NCBI GenBank assembly: GCA_922989275.2
Contig: OV277861.1
Coordinates: forward strand, 51,747,623-51,811,622
Direction: 5' to 3'
Origin: Gari tellinella
Lineage: Eukaryota; Mollusca; Bivalvia; Cardiida; Psammobiidae
DNA length: 64,000 nt
Below the pieces are notes generated by a model. It was not told the DNA's origin and ran no database searches. It saw nothing but the letters and a program-made list of their open reading frames with translations. This document shows, piece after piece, positions 10,438 to 22,155 of this stretch (positions are counted from its first letter, which is position 1; each line of letters begins with the position of its first letter). A program made the translations under genes and the position numbers.

Positions 10438-11679
10438 AGCTCACCTGAGCCAAAGGCTCAAGGTGAGCTATTGGGATGGCCCTGTGTCCGTCGTCGTTAA
10501 CAATTGCTTCAAATGACATCTCCTCCTATACCGGTTGACAGAATTCAACCAAACTTTACAGAAATGTCCCTTGGGTCAAGCTCGTTCAAATTTGTTCAAA
10601 GAATTAAAAACAATGCAGAACTCTGGTTGCCATGGCAACCAAAGTGAAAAAATGAGGTAATCTTAAAAAATCTTCTTGTCAAAAACTGCAAGGGCCAGAG
10701 CTTAGATATTTGGCACATAGTATCATCTACAGGTCCTCTATCAAGTTTGTTCAAACTATGCCCCTGGGATCAAAATCGGCCCCGCCCCGGGGGTCATAGT
10801 TTTACATAGAGTTATATAGTGAAATTTTCAAACGTCTTCTCTGAAACCAATGTGACCAGAGCTTTGATATTTTGCATGGTAACTTCTAGATGCCCTTTAC
10901 CAAAATTGTTCAAATGGTTCTGGTCTGTTGCATAATTAGGTCACAGGAGCTAAAAATAGATTTTTTCAATGAAAACTTAAAAAATCTTCTTGTCTGAAAC
11001 TACAAGGGTCAGAGCTTAGATATTTGGCACATAGAATTGCCTACAGGTCCTCTATCAAGTTTCTTCAAATTATGCCCCTGGGGTCAAAATTGGCCCCAAC
11101 CTGGGGGTCACAGTTTTACATAGAGTTATATAGTGAACTTTTCAACCGTCTTCTTCTCTGAAACTAATATGGCCAGAGCTTTGATATTTGGCATAGTGAC
11201 ACTTCTAGATGTCCTATATCAAAATTGTACACATGGTTCTGGTCCGGTGCAAAACTAGGTCACAGGAGCTAAAAATAGATTTTTTTTCAATGAAAACTTA
11301 AAAAAATCTTCTTGTCTAAAACTACAAGGACCAGAGCTTAGATATTTGGCACATATCCTCGCCTACAGGTCCTCTATCAAGTTTGTTCAAATTATGCCCC
11401 TCGGGTCATAATTGGCCCCGCCCCGGGGGTCACAGTTTTACATAGAGTTATATAGAGAAAATTTCAAACGTCTTCTTCTCTGACTCTAATATGGCCAGAA
11501 CTTTTATATTCAGGTGTCACCATACATAATTATTCTGTATGGTGACACTCTCTAATATACTTGACATATTTTGTTCATATTGTTCCGGTCTGTTGCATAT
11601 CAAGGTCAGTCCTGGACATAAATCAATATCTCCATTTTTCAGCTATTCTCAGCGAATTATGCCCCATGGGGCTCTTGTT
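10438..11679 (+). mobile_element. Pearl/Helentron-like element with ~315-bp tandem repeats
   Basis: Starts with a strong hairpin (AGCTCACCTGAGCC / GGCTCAAGGTGAGCT, 10438-10469) and ends with a second hairpin GCCCCATGGGGC followed by TCTTGTT. Inside are three ~315-320-bp repeats, anchored by TCTTCTTGTC at about 10671, 10985 and 11307. It sits in a T-run on both sides. No protein is encoded. The layout matches non-autonomous Helentron-derived elements, which carry subterminal repeats, a 3' hairpin and internal tandem repeats. Confidence 0.7.
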
Positions 11680-11956
11680 TCTTTTTAATGCCTGTTGTTG
11701 ATGGCTGCACATTATGGTTATTTTTTCTTTTACTGTTACTGTTCGACTTTTTACCTTTTTTGCCCTACTTTAAATCATGGTCAATAACTTTTTTCGATAA
11801 TTTCGTCTTCAGTATAGCATTTCCCTCCAACAAGCTTGCTCAATGTGTTCCTTGATTTTGCCTTATTGACATGGCATGCTCTAATATCTTATCCCCTCTG
11901 TTCAAGTGTTGAGAAGAAACGACTCTGCTTGTGTTATGTCAGGATCTGCTTTTTTG

Positions 11957-12240
11957 TCAGATATGGAAACAGCAGCCCTTGTCCCTCAAGCCTAAGTTAA
12001 CTGCATAATCAGATGCAAGGTTTATAGTCGCCTGTCTACTGTACCCATATCCCACTTGATCCATGGTCTTCAAAATGACCGGCAAGTAATGCCTCCTTAA
12101 GTGTCTCAACATCAACTTTACCATACAACCTGTCCTGCAAAGTTGTTCTGGGAACACAGTATACTTTCGCAGCTCTATTAGTTGATATGATTATCCCATC
12201 ATTTTTGACGGCGTCGTATGCTTTTGTTAAGTTTTCTTGA
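11957..12240 (-). pseudogene. Second pipsqueak-type transposase remnant
   Basis: Minus-strand reading from 12240 gives a pipsqueak HTH (ENLTKAYDAVKNDG, then VPRTTLQDRLYGK). After a frameshift and probable small deletion near 12060 it reads QVGYGYSRQATINLASDYA, the entry block of the DDE core, and stops near 11957. The sequence differs from the copy at 7.6-9.7 kb, so it is a separate family. No nuclease residues remain. Confidence 0.8.
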
Positions 12241-12979
12241 TTATAAATTAATGTCTATAAATTCCTCTTTCAGTCACGTGATGCTGAAAAAAGAGAAAAA
12301 ACAAACAAAACATAAGGATACTACAACCGTATCAACCCATTAAAATCTATTATTAGTAAACAATTTTTCAACTTGTAATAAGGACCCCGATCAGTGTTGG
12401 CACTTAATTTATTGCGTACTGTATACTACAAAATATTTTCATAGAGGTGCTCTATAGCTATTGACCTTGTTTATCAGAGGAATACAGTTGTAATCAAAAT
12501 CATTCAGTGTTTATACAAAAAACAAACGATCGAATCACAGTGAAATTTTGGGAAAAGCGAATTTATATAAAATCTTACCTTTCTTATCTCCATTCCTGGT
12601 CAGCTGATTTTGTTTGACAAAATAGTAACAGAGGATACCGGAAATTGTGAATATTCATAGAAACATTAAAAGTTTTCCAGGGCCACCGGAATGACGTTGT
12701 TGCCGGAAACAGGTGGTCGCGGGATATATATAAGTTCTTGTCAGATTTGTCCAAGTTTCATTAACAACTCTGATGATGTCACCTTTGTTATTTATTTTTC
12801 CCAGTCTTTTCTGTTTATGAGTTTTATTACTTTCCACACATTTTTAATAACATCACTGGTTCACAACTCCGTCACAACGGAAATTGGAAACCATTGGCTA
12901 GGGGTCTATGGTGAAATTCTTGGACAGCTTTATGTTTATGAACTAAGGGTGTACCACGGCCGTAGATTATACAATACTC
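12241..12979. other. No gene seen; spacer
   Basis: No confident exon. Near 12857-12880 the string ACAACTCCGTCACAACGG resembles the TIR of the element at 24459-26187 and may be a lone decayed end of that family. Confidence 0.5.
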
Positions 12980-13470
12980 AACCAAACAACACGGAGAGTA
13001 TTGTTTTAAACATTCGTTTTACGACTTGTGAACTGCTCTCCGGCCCTACACTGAAACAAACAAACAAACAAACAAACAAATTCAACCAAACAACATGGAG
13101 AGTATGGTTTTAAACATTCGTTTTACGATTTGTGAACTACTCTCCGGCTCTACACTGAAACAAACAAACAAGCAAAAAACCACTCTGTTTTTAATCATGC
13201 ATTGATCTTTTAATTATTTGACTCATTTTAAAAAAATGATTTTACAAACTTACTTTAACAATTTTATAATCTTGATAATAATATTGAAAGAATTTCCATG
13301 TTTCCATGCATCTCAATATTGTATCATTTTTATTGTGAATGTATTTATTTGTCTTTCTTGCTTTGTAGGTACATTTATATAATTACATGTGAAACGCTTT
13401 TGAACAAACAGCTCCTGTGTGAAAAGAGCGCTATATAAATCGGGTATAATAATAATAATAATAATAATAA
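12980..13470 (+). repeat. SINE-like element with two tandem head units and (TAA)n tail
   Basis: Two ~100-bp units beginning CGGAGAGTATTG (12992) and TGGAGAGTATGG (13095), each closing with CTCTCCG, precede a ~300-bp body that ends AGCGCTATATAAATCGGG and a (TAA)n tail (to about 13470). The same body and tail recur at 20407-21165 with five head units. The A-rich spacer (ACAAACAAACAAAC) and simple tail suggest retroposition. Confidence 0.75.
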
Positions 13471-13486
13471 TTCTATGAAGAATGAG

Positions 13487-13870
13487 TCTTGAGCTCGGTA
13501 AAACTTGGGTCATTTACAGGTCATTAAGATGTAAAAATAGGATGCATTTAACATTGACCACATCTTTTGAGCTGAATGTAAAAGAACTTTATACTTGAAA
13601 AGTGTACTAAACTCAAAAAAGCTCTTGAGCTCGGTACAACTTGGGTAATTTCCAACTGTGGTCAATTTAATTTAGAGGTCAAATGCGGTTAAATCAACAT
13701 TGGCCATAACTCTGGAACTACATGTGATAAAGACTCCATATTTGGTATTTGTACTCAACTTAAGAAGCTCTTTAGCTCAATACAAGTGGGTCATGTCAGA
13801 CAAAAGTCAAGGTTATATAGAGGTCAAATACAGTTAATTCAACACTGGACATAACTCTAGTTTAAAATCT
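13487..13870. repeat. Three ~140-bp tandem units of a pearl-like element
   Basis: The block TTGAGCTCGGTAAAACTTGG recurs with changes at about 13487, 13621 and 13768, each followed by GGTCA-rich DNA. It resembles the core of the fragment at 42186-42720. No ends were found. Confidence 0.6.
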
Positions 13871-14059
13871 TGTAAAAGCTTGTTTCTTTGTACACAACTT
13901 CTGGTTTAAATTTCATGGTGTACGTACGTTTCTTGCGGTTTTAAATTTTACAACAACAAGAAAAAGCTGTCATGCAATGTGATCTACATAACTATATGTA
14001 TCAAAGCTCTCGGATGCAACCAATGCAAAATAATGCTATCTATATAGTCTGAGAGCCAA

Positions 14060-14500
14060 CCATTTTCACTTAACTGGGTGTTTAAGCCACCCTGTTGCTT
14101 TAAAAACATACTCATCATCTAGTGAACTAAACGTAGGTGTGTTACTGTTATCAGCAGTTTCCTCTGTGGATCGTGGACGTAGACAATGTTTACCAGCATA
14201 AATCTCGGCCAAGTTCGATAACCAGACAAATCGCATTAGGCATTTCTGAGTAATGGCTCTTGTATCGGTAAAATTTGCATTTATTTTTTCGTTTCTGCTC
14301 TCTAACTCAAATAGTTTTCGTATGAATTTTACCAAACTTTTTCAAAATAAGTGTAGGCATAATATCTCGATCAAGTTTGATAACCAGACAAATCACATTA
14401 GGTATTTCTTGAGTTACGACCCTTGAATTAGTAAAATTTGCATTGTTTAAGCATGCCAGATCTCTAAGTTCCAGAGCTGTAGATAACTTTTTCTTAGAAT
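14060..14500. repeat. Diverged BIV160-like tandem units
   Basis: Two units about 165 bp apart, each with TCAAGTTTGATAACCAGAC or a close variant (about 14210 and 14375). This is the same conserved core as in the long arrays at 16.6, 36.4 and 45.8 kb, but a different subfamily. The open frame at 14066-14335 only reflects the repeat. Confidence 0.7.
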
Positions 14501-14651
14501 AGGGTATTTACCCCACCTGTTTTAAGGTAATTGCTTTTTTTTTATTTATTGAGTAACAATAAACTTGTTACCCCACTGATATTTGGTTAATTGCTTAAAA
14601 AAGCAACTCATGATGAATTTCTGAAATCTTTCCCTTATAGATTGTTCCAAT

Positions 14652-14725
14652 GTTTAAGGCAGTTTGAAAGAAAAGCAGAATGCTCTCTGGAAGCATTCTG
14701 CTTTACTTTCAATCTTCTTACAGCA
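14652..14725. repeat. T1-type palindrome remnant
   Basis: Arms built on GCAGAATGC / GCATTCTGC with CTTTC-rich flanks, as in the T1 MITE core. No TTAA ends were located. Confidence 0.65.
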
Positions 14726-15366
14726 ATCCCCTGCGGAAACTATGAAGATTAAACAACTACCTGTCACCTAGGCATAAAATTGGACATTGACTTTCAAGTG
14801 GCAGTCTGTGTGATGGAACAAATAGCCGTGTTAACAGAGGTTTAATGAGGAAAAGTTTTAACTCTTTTTATGCTTAAATGTTCATGTGGACTCTTACATT
14901 GTTGGAAAAATAATAATATTTGTTGATTTTAAAAGGAGTTTTAAAGAAATATCTTAGAAAACTAAACTAAACTAAAATATTAAACAGTGTAGATCATCAT
15001 AAGATGATAAGAGGGTTCTTTAAGTATCCCTTTGATCATGGTCTACCCTGTTTACAAAATATACATATACAGGCTTTAAGCATAGAAAGGGTTAATACCT
15101 ACTGTAACATCATATTTAAGTAAAAACTAAACGTACTTACTAATCTCACTTTCTTTAATTAGTAGAATTCACAGTATATGATGATCCAGCTATGCAAAAC
15201 TGGATAGATCTGCTTGATCCATAGATCAAACTCAATATGTGTAGGAATCTGCCTGATGCCTTCTTTCATAAACCAAGTTTCAAATCAACTGTCCAAATAT
15301 TTAACTGGTGAACAAACATAGCTGTTGCCTACAGCTTACAACAGTTTCTGTCTACCTTTATGGCCT
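14726..15366. other. No gene seen; downstream flank of the hAT
   Basis: Probably includes the 3' untranslated part of the hAT on the minus strand. I did not find its outer TIR here. Confidence 0.45.
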
Positions 15367-16554
15367 TTAGCTCATTTTCTTTTGTTTAGCTGGCCTTGGC
15401 TTGTAGTCCATGCAAAGTCTACTTTTCCTTCTTCTTTTCTGTCTTAACCAGTATGGCACAGCTGCTGATGGATCATAAGAGGAAACACTTGGACCAAGCA
15501 TACTGATTGTGATAAGAATGTTTAACTTCTCAGATCCCAAGGATGCTCTGTATTTACTCTTTAGTCTGTTCTGGCTGCTAAAGCTGCGCTCACATTCAAC
15601 ACTTGTAGGCTGCAAACACAGAGCTATTTTAGCCAATGTTGAAAAATTTGGAACAATGTCTTTGTGCAATAGAATAATTATTTTGCAAAGCCTATCTGTG
15701 CTCATGTTGGCATATGAGCTCCTGATCATACCTTGTAATTTTGGCCATTCCACTTGCAGCTTCTGTGGATCCAATAATGGTTTTACAATTTATTTTACTT
15801 CTTCTGTTCCATCCGTCAAATCTCCATGAACAATGGTAACTGATTTCTCATAGCCATACAGTGCTGAGAGAGATTCAAGTGCTTCTTGGTTTTCTTCCTG
15901 GCTGGATGTGTTGACTAAATTTGGCTCAAACAACTTGCTGAAATCATCAAACACAGCACTGTCTTCTTTCCTGAACATGTTACTAATGTTCCTCTTCAGT
16001 CTAAGAATGTAATCTCTTCTTAAGCTTTCAAATTCACTATCCATTCTGTCATGGTATGTGAGTTTCTCTTCACCATAAAACATACCATCATCTCTCTTCT
16101 GCATCTCTGATCTCATCTTCACAAGGCAATCTCCATCAGTGGACTCCAAAAATGTCAGCTTTGACACAGTTGAGTCCATAAGGGGTCTGATCTCACTAAA
16201 GAGAAGATTCTTCTTCTGCAACTCACAACTAAGAATTGCAAGTTCAATATGAACATCAAGCACCATGGCAACAACAAGTGCAACCTTGTATGAACTGAAG
16301 TACTTTAATAATCCTTTTGCTACATCTTTTTTCTCTGCAGCAAATTTTGACAAAGTCGCCAAAACAGATGCAAAAGACTCATACACTGCTTGAACAGCAT
16401 TCCTCAAACCAAGCCATCTGACTGAATATGGCTCTTTGATTGAAAGTTCTGGTTCTTCCAGTATTTTTTGGATGTTTTTCAAAGCAAGTGTCCTGACACT
16501 TGATCCACTTACAAAGAAATACAATGAAGCAAATTTGTCCCTGAATTTCAGCAT
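15367..16554 (-). pseudogene. hAT transposase, C-terminal half with dimerisation region
   Basis: One phase runs from 16554 to 15367 with a single in-frame TAA at 15790. Visible: SIKEPYSVRWLGLRNAV (a conserved hAT block), a helical middle part, then QPTSVECERSFSSQNRLKS, the hallmark of the hAT C-terminal dimerisation region, and a basic tail KRRRKS. The protein resembles ZNF862-type hAT-derived proteins. The 5' side is cut off by the pearl-like element at 16568. Removing that insertion joins this frame in phase to the N-terminal half at 19577. Confidence 0.85.
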
Positions 16555-16644
16555 GAACTCTTTTTTATACGCCCGTCTTCAGACGGGACGTATTATGTCG
16601 TGGCGCTGTCCGTCCGTCTGTCCGTCCGTCTGTCCGTCCGTTAA

Positions 16645-17850
16645 CTTTTTCATGTCCGCTCTCTAACTCAAACAAATTTAGTCTAATCCTTTTGAAACTT
16701 GGTCAGAACGTGTATGACCATAATATCTCGGTCAAGTTCGATAACCAGCAAGATTGCCCCAGACATTCCAGAGTTATGCCCTTTTTTGTCAAAAACGGGC
16801 ATATTAGTTTGTCCGCTCTCTAACTCAAACAAATGTTTTTAAATCCTTTTCAAACTTTGTCAGCATGTGTATGACCATAATATCTCGGTCAAGTTCGATA
16901 ACCAGCAGGATTGCTCCAGGCATTCAAGAGTTATGCCCCTTTTTTCGTAAAAAACGGGCATATTTTAGTTTGTCCGCTCTCTAACTCAAACAAATTTATT
17001 TTAATCCTTTTGAAACTTTGTCAGCATGTGTATGACCATAATATCTCGGTCAGGTTCGATAACCAGCAGGATTGCCCCAGACATTCAAGAGTTATGCCCC
17101 TTTTTTTGTAAAAAACGGGCATATTTTAGTTTATCCGCTCTATAACTCAAACACATTTATTTTAATCCTTTTGAAACATGGTCAGCATGTGTATGACCAT
17201 AATGTCTCTGTCAAGTTTGATAACAAGCAGGATTGCACCAGGCATTCAAGAGTTATGCCCCTTTTTTCGTAAAAAACGGGCATATTTTAGTTTGTCCGCT
17301 CTATAACTCAAACAAATTTATTTCAGGCCTTTTGAAACTTGGTCAGCATGTGTATGACCATAATGTCTCGGTTATGTTTCATAACCAGCAAGATTGCCAC
17401 AGACAGTCAAGAGTTATGTCCCTTTTTTCATCTAAAACGGGCATTTTTTAGTTTGTCCGCTCTCTAACTCAAACAAATTTATTCCAATCCTTTTGAAACT
17501 TGGTCAGCATGTGTATTACCATAATGTCTCAGTTATGTACTATAACCAGCAGGATTGCCCCAGACATTCAAGAGTTATGCCCCTTATTTTGTCAAAAACG
17601 GGCATTTTTTAATTTGTCCGCTCTCTAACTCAAATAAATTTATTCCAATCCTTTTGAAACTTTGTCAGCATGTGTATGACCATAATGTCTCGGTCAAGCT
17701 TCATAACCAGCAAGATTGCCCCAGACATTTAAGAGTTATGCCCCTTTTATCGTCAAAAACGGGCATTTTTTTGTTTGTAGCTCTCTTTCTCAAACAAATT
17801 TATTCCCATCCTTTTGAAACTTGGTCAGCATATGACCCCTAACTTTCAGG
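16645..17850 (+). repeat. ~161-bp tandem array (copy A)
   Basis: About eight units, each reading TCCGCTCTCTAACTCAAAC, then GGTCAAGTTCGATAACCAG, then AAGAGTTATGCCCC. Length and internal position match the BIV160 satellite/pearl core described in bivalves. Confidence 0.85.
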
Positions 17851-17879
17851 GTTCTTCCCCTTTTGTTTTTACCTTGATA

Positions 17880-19497
17880 CAGTGCCCCAGATAAGAAATT
17901 GTTAAATAGGGTACTTCACTCCTCTCTTTCAAATTAATAGAGTGAAATGAAAAATAATAGAGTACCTGCTGGTTTTCGTAACTCGCGTCGCTGAAATAAG
18001 CTGTTTCAAAGTGAAAATTGTGGTTTCCTTAAGTATTAATTAGCATCCATTAATCTAAAAGGTATGCTGTTTATATATAGAAAAGACATAACTATACTGA
18101 AATACTGTATTGACACTTCTGTCTTCATGTAGTGCTGGTCTTGTAAAAATCAACTGAAGACACAAACCAATGATTTATATTAACTATTTGGTATACATGG
18201 TCGCTGCATTAACACACACTGTGATTTGTAACTGGTGTTTAACAGTTGTTACTGTCGCTAGTCTAACAGCTTAATACAAGCAGTTATCTGACAATTAATT
18301 TTTCAATCGTCAGCATTCATCAGTCCTTGCTGCTGCATTCAGATTGTTAAACTTAAATTTAGTGCAGTTTACACATTATCATTGATTTCCACGTATATCT
18401 AACCAGGGGGAAACGTCTACAATGTCATCTTGCACAGGAACGCTGTACATAATGTTTAACTCTGAATCTAGTCTGATCGTCATTCTGATTTACCCACCGC
18501 CGATTGAACAAATAATAACACTAGCTTTACTATAGGTATAGGGCCACCAAATAGACCGGAAGTGCTTCATGGTGTAGTCGAAAGAAGTCCGGCAAAGAAA
18601 TAGTGCCAAACTTTTTGCCTCAGAATAGCTTTCTGTCAAGAAATATTTACTATTTTGAGCTTTTTATTTAATACATGGGTGCTAGAGAATAGATACAAAG
18701 ACTTTCTGTCATAATAGATTGGTTTTTGGAGAAATTATGTGAGCTGAAGTGACATGTCCCTGTTTTAGCCGGTGCCTATTTCAAAATGTAGCAAAACAGG
18801 GGTCATGTCACTGAAGCCAAGAGATTTTTCTTATATGCCACATGACCCCCTGTTTTCTATGCATTTGTCACTTGTGCAAGGGTGTATCTTTGTGGGAAAT
18901 ATAGGGTAGCACCTGTGGTTGGAATAAAAATTGTATTTTTTGGACCTTGGAAATGACGCATTTTATATGAGTTATATAGGAGAGCCGTTTTGGTGTACCA
19001 TGCCCTATACTGGCTGGGGAAGTCTTCGATTCAGATTGAAAATAACATAAAAAGACGGTTTTAAAAACCAGAATGAACGTTTTACTTACCATTTTGATCG
19101 CGGTGCGACGTTTTAACAGAAACCGCGAAAACAAGTGACAATTAGTCTAATTGACCAAGTTATCGAGACGCTTATGGAGATAAAGATCAGCAAGCGTCTA
19201 GCAATGGATTGGTAAAATTATCAAAAACAAGCAATCGGAATACTTCAGCTATTTCCGCATTGCCCCTCGCAAAAAGGTGTTGGAAATCAGCCGATAGGAA
19301 ACGATTTTCGAAGAAAATGAAACTAAAAGCCGTTAGCGAAATCGGCTTAGATTGTAATTGTACGCATCTACGGTAGTATGTTTAGCGTATTGTATAAAAG
19401 GCTTGCGTAATTGATACGCACTGAATTGATTTTCAAAGCGTATTTGGCCATTTTTAATGCGTAAAATACGCCGATACGCAGCTTATCTGGGGCACTG
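17880..19497. mobile_element. Non-autonomous hAT-type element nested in copy A
   Basis: 16-bp perfect TIRs (CAGTGCCCCAGATAAG and its inverse) and a 6-bp target duplication TTGATA (17874-17879, 19498-19503). The uninterrupted site is seen in copy B near 38200. The right end shares CGCAGCTTATC and other strings with the 5' flank of the hAT gene at about 21765-21778, so it is probably a deletion derivative or relative of that hAT. CAGTG ends suit the hAT superfamily, but 6 bp is shorter than the usual 8-bp duplication. No transposase inside. Confidence 0.85.
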
Positions 19498-19576
19498 TTG
19501 ATAGGGTTTTGGTATGACTACATTCTAAGATCGTTTTGACGGGCGTATAATGTGCCCGGCTTGCGGTGCTCTTGTT

Positions 19577-20407
19577 CTTAATTGAGTCAGTACATGCAAG
19601 GTTGAGCCTATGTGCCAACAGTGCCATGCAGTGTGTTTGGACACAAAATGGAGAGTATTTAAAAATTATCTGCTTTCCTGCACCTGTGTGCTTTCCCATC
19701 ATGGCTGCTGCTCCATCTGTAGCCAATGATGTGCAATCAGCCAAGTTAATAACACCCAACTTTTCAAATTTCTCTGCTACACAGTTCACAATTGTGTGTG
19801 CACATCCATCAGATATAGGCACATTACATAAGAATTTGGTAATGGGTTCCCCACCTTTTACATACCTTACACACATGCTCAATCTTTTTTCCACTGTCAC
19901 GTCTGTACTCTAATCTAACATTAAAGCAAACACTCCTGATGACTTTATCTCCTCAACAACTTCTTCTTTGAGCACATGGACAATTGCACTTTGGATTTCA
20001 TCAATGGAGTGCCAGCTTAGGTTTGTGTACTTAACAGCAAGCCTGTTTTTTGTTTGCAAGTCTAGCAATCCATTAACATTGATGGAAGGAATTTCTGATT
20101 TGGCTGCATAGTAAACAGTGTTGAAAACTATTTTGTCTGCTTTAGAAATGGAAATAGGAGACACTTCAGTCACAATGGCATTTTCTTTTTCCAAAAGAAC
20201 TTCAACATTTTCTTTTTCAAGAGCAGCACAGGCATTGGTATGCTTTGATTGTGCCTGGTAATTCCATATATTTGAATGTTTGGTGAGCCTTCATGTGCCC
20301 AAACACTTGTGAGGGTTAATTTCGATTTTATTTCCATGCATGTCCCACATTTTATATTTGTGCTTGTTTCATTTATGACTAGCCATGGGAATTTGATCTT
20401 CCATTCC
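19577..20407 (-). pseudogene. hAT transposase, N-terminal half
   Basis: In minus order: KIKFPWLVI and a Cys pair (KCGTCMEIK) near 20340-20400, a truncated TTF/BED-like finger; a helical region NTVYYAAKSEIPS; then FALMLD, a TAG stop at 19910 in the same phase, and STDVTVEKRLSMCVRYV; and CTSLATDGAAAMMGKHTG with Asp, close to the hAT catalytic block. The frame then runs into copy A at 19576. The 5' part is separated by the repeat at 20407-21165 from the probable start exon at 21422. Dead copy. Confidence 0.8.
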
Positions 20408-21165
20408 ACGGAGAGTATTGTTTTAAACATTCGTTTTACGACTTGTGAACTGCTCTCCGGCTCTACACTGAAACAAACAAACAAATTCAACCAAACAACA
20501 CGGAGAGTATTGTTTTAAACATTCGTTTTACGACTTGTGAACTGCTCTCCGGCTCTACACTGAAACAAACAAACAAATTCAACCAAACAACACGGAGAGT
20601 ATTGTTTTAAACATTCGTTTTACGACTTGTGAACTACTCTCCGGCTCTACACTGAAACAAACTAACAAACAAACAAATTCAACCAAACAACATGGAGAGT
20701 ATTGTTTTAAACATTCGTTTTACGACTTGTGAACTACTCTCCGGCTCTACACTGAAACAAACAAACAAGCAAACAAATTCAACCAAACAACACGGAGACT
20801 ATTGTTTTAAACATTCGTTTTACGACTTGTGAACTACTCTCCGGCTCTACACTGAAACAAACAAACAAACAAACAAAACACCACTCTGTTTTTAATCATG
20901 CCATTGATCTTTTAATTATTTGACTCATTTTAAAAAATGATCTTACAAACTTACTATAACAATTTTATAATCTTGGTAATAATATTGGAAGAAATTCCAT
21001 GTTTCCATGCATCTCAATATTGTATCATTTTTATTGTGAATGTAGTTATTTGTCTTTCTCGCTTTGTAGGTACATTTATATAATTTCGTGTGAAGCGCTT
21101 TTGAACGCACAACTCCTGTGTGAAAAGAGCGCTATATAAATCGGGTATAATAATAATAATAATGA
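20407..21165 (+). repeat. SINE-like element with five tandem head units and (TAA)n tail
   Basis: Head units start at about 20409, 20501, 20593, 20693 and 20793 (period 92-100). Each is bounded by CGGAGAGTA / TACTCTCCG or a close variant, so each unit can fold. The body and tail match 13170-13470. It splits the hAT between its start exon and the finger region. Confidence 0.8.
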
Positions 21166-21191
21166 TATCGTTTTTTGATTTACACGCACGC

Positions 21192-21422
21192 CTAGCCGTC
21201 GTGTTTCTTTTGGGGTTTACTGCATTTACTTGGAGGGCAAACCCGGTCTGAAACATCGTCTAAAATTTCTTTAACATGTGATTCGCAACGGTAAATGACG
21301 TCTTTCAATAGATCATCAACTATATTACGAAACACTTTCTCGCTATTTGCCACAGAGGGAGCAATGTACCCAAGTAAGGTGTTGGTTTGAACACTTGCCA
21401 GCTTCCTTCGACCTCGCGGCAT
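21192..21422 (-). pseudogene. Probable start exon of the hAT transposase
   Basis: A 76-codon frame starting MPRGRRKLASVQTNTLLGYI, basic then helical, with CxxxxxC near its end. Position and strand fit the N-terminus of the hAT interrupted downstream, but no domain is recognisable, so the link is by context only. The frame runs out at the SINE-like insertion. Confidence 0.5.
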
Positions 21423-21778
21423 CGTGAAAAGCGAAAGCGGAAAATTGTAATAATAGACTGGTTTACAACTATCACAAGAAGAGCCAAAATGAGCGAAATG
21501 GACTGCCTTAGTTATTTTTAAAGCGCGATAGGCTGCACCAGCGATGACAATAATAAGATTTTATACCAGTCTTACTAAAACGCCCACTGACCGATGACGT
21601 ACTGCTTATACTGTCTGTTTACAAGAATGAAAGTTAAGTAACGGCGTACGAACGTTTGCTTTTTAATACGCACTGAACTTTAACTTATTTGCTTAGACTG
21701 AATTTTATTTGCTTTTCAGTACGCTGACAAATTATAAAAACTACTTTCTGGTCAATTCGCAAATACGCAGCTTATCAA
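21423..21778 (-). mobile_element. 5' non-coding end of the hAT element (TIR lost)
   Basis: Ends in AATACGCAGCTTATC at 21778, the inner part of the end of the nested element (there followed by TGGGGCACTG). ACGCACTGAA is also shared. The outermost 10 bp are missing, replaced by BIV160-like repeat DNA. Confidence 0.6.
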
Positions 21779-22155
21779 CAGCTCTAACTCCATCAGTTTT
21801 CAATCGATTTTTACCAAACTTCCTCAAATTGTTTATACGTATAAAATTTCGGTCAAGTTCGATAACCAGACGAATTGCATAAGGGATTTCTGAGTTATAG
21901 CTCTTGAATCGGTACAATTTGCAATTTCTAACCATGTCCGCTTTCTAACTTAAACAGTGTTCATTTGATTCTCAATATGCTTGTAGATAGGATTGAATGT
22001 GTTCTGTAAATATCTGTACAAATGTTTGAGGGCCACAAGGGAGATCAGTTGCTTGTATGTTCTAATTGTGTTACCCTCTTGAAATAAAGTCTTTATTATT
22101 ATTATTATTATTATTAACAAACTTCTGCACAATTTTAATACCGATTATATCTCGT
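21779..22155. repeat. Diverged BIV160-like unit and (TTA)n microsatellite
   Basis: GGTCAAGTTCGATAACCAGA at about 21851 marks one unit; the ATT trinucleotide run is at about 22093-22115. No gene. Confidence 0.65.

Larger units (their letters stand above)
16568..19576 (+). mobile_element. Pearl/Helentron-like element, copy A, with BIV160-type array
   Basis: Begins ATACGCCCGTC within a hairpin, followed by (GTCC)n-like DNA. It carries about eight ~161-bp units and ends GACGGGCGTATAATG...CTCTTGTT. The 11-bp start and GACGGGCGTAT near the end form subterminal inverted repeats. It interrupts the hAT frame inside a T-run, and exact removal restores the hAT phase. A 1.6-kb TIR element is nested at 17880-19497. 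The recurring ~66-codon open frames across the units are by-products of the 161-bp period. Confidence 0.85.

Noticed and set aside
16911..17842. Recurring ~66-95-residue frames (MPQTFKSYAPFFVKNGH...) here and at 36756-38166 and 46171-46712
   Set aside because: They follow the ~161-bp tandem unit of the pearl-like elements; the period is not a multiple of three, so each frame ends after about one unit. No start context or conservation beyond the DNA repeat.
16645..17850. Regular repeats considered as a CRISPR array
   Set aside because: Units are ~161 bp and continuous without unique spacers, in an intron-bearing eukaryotic genome.
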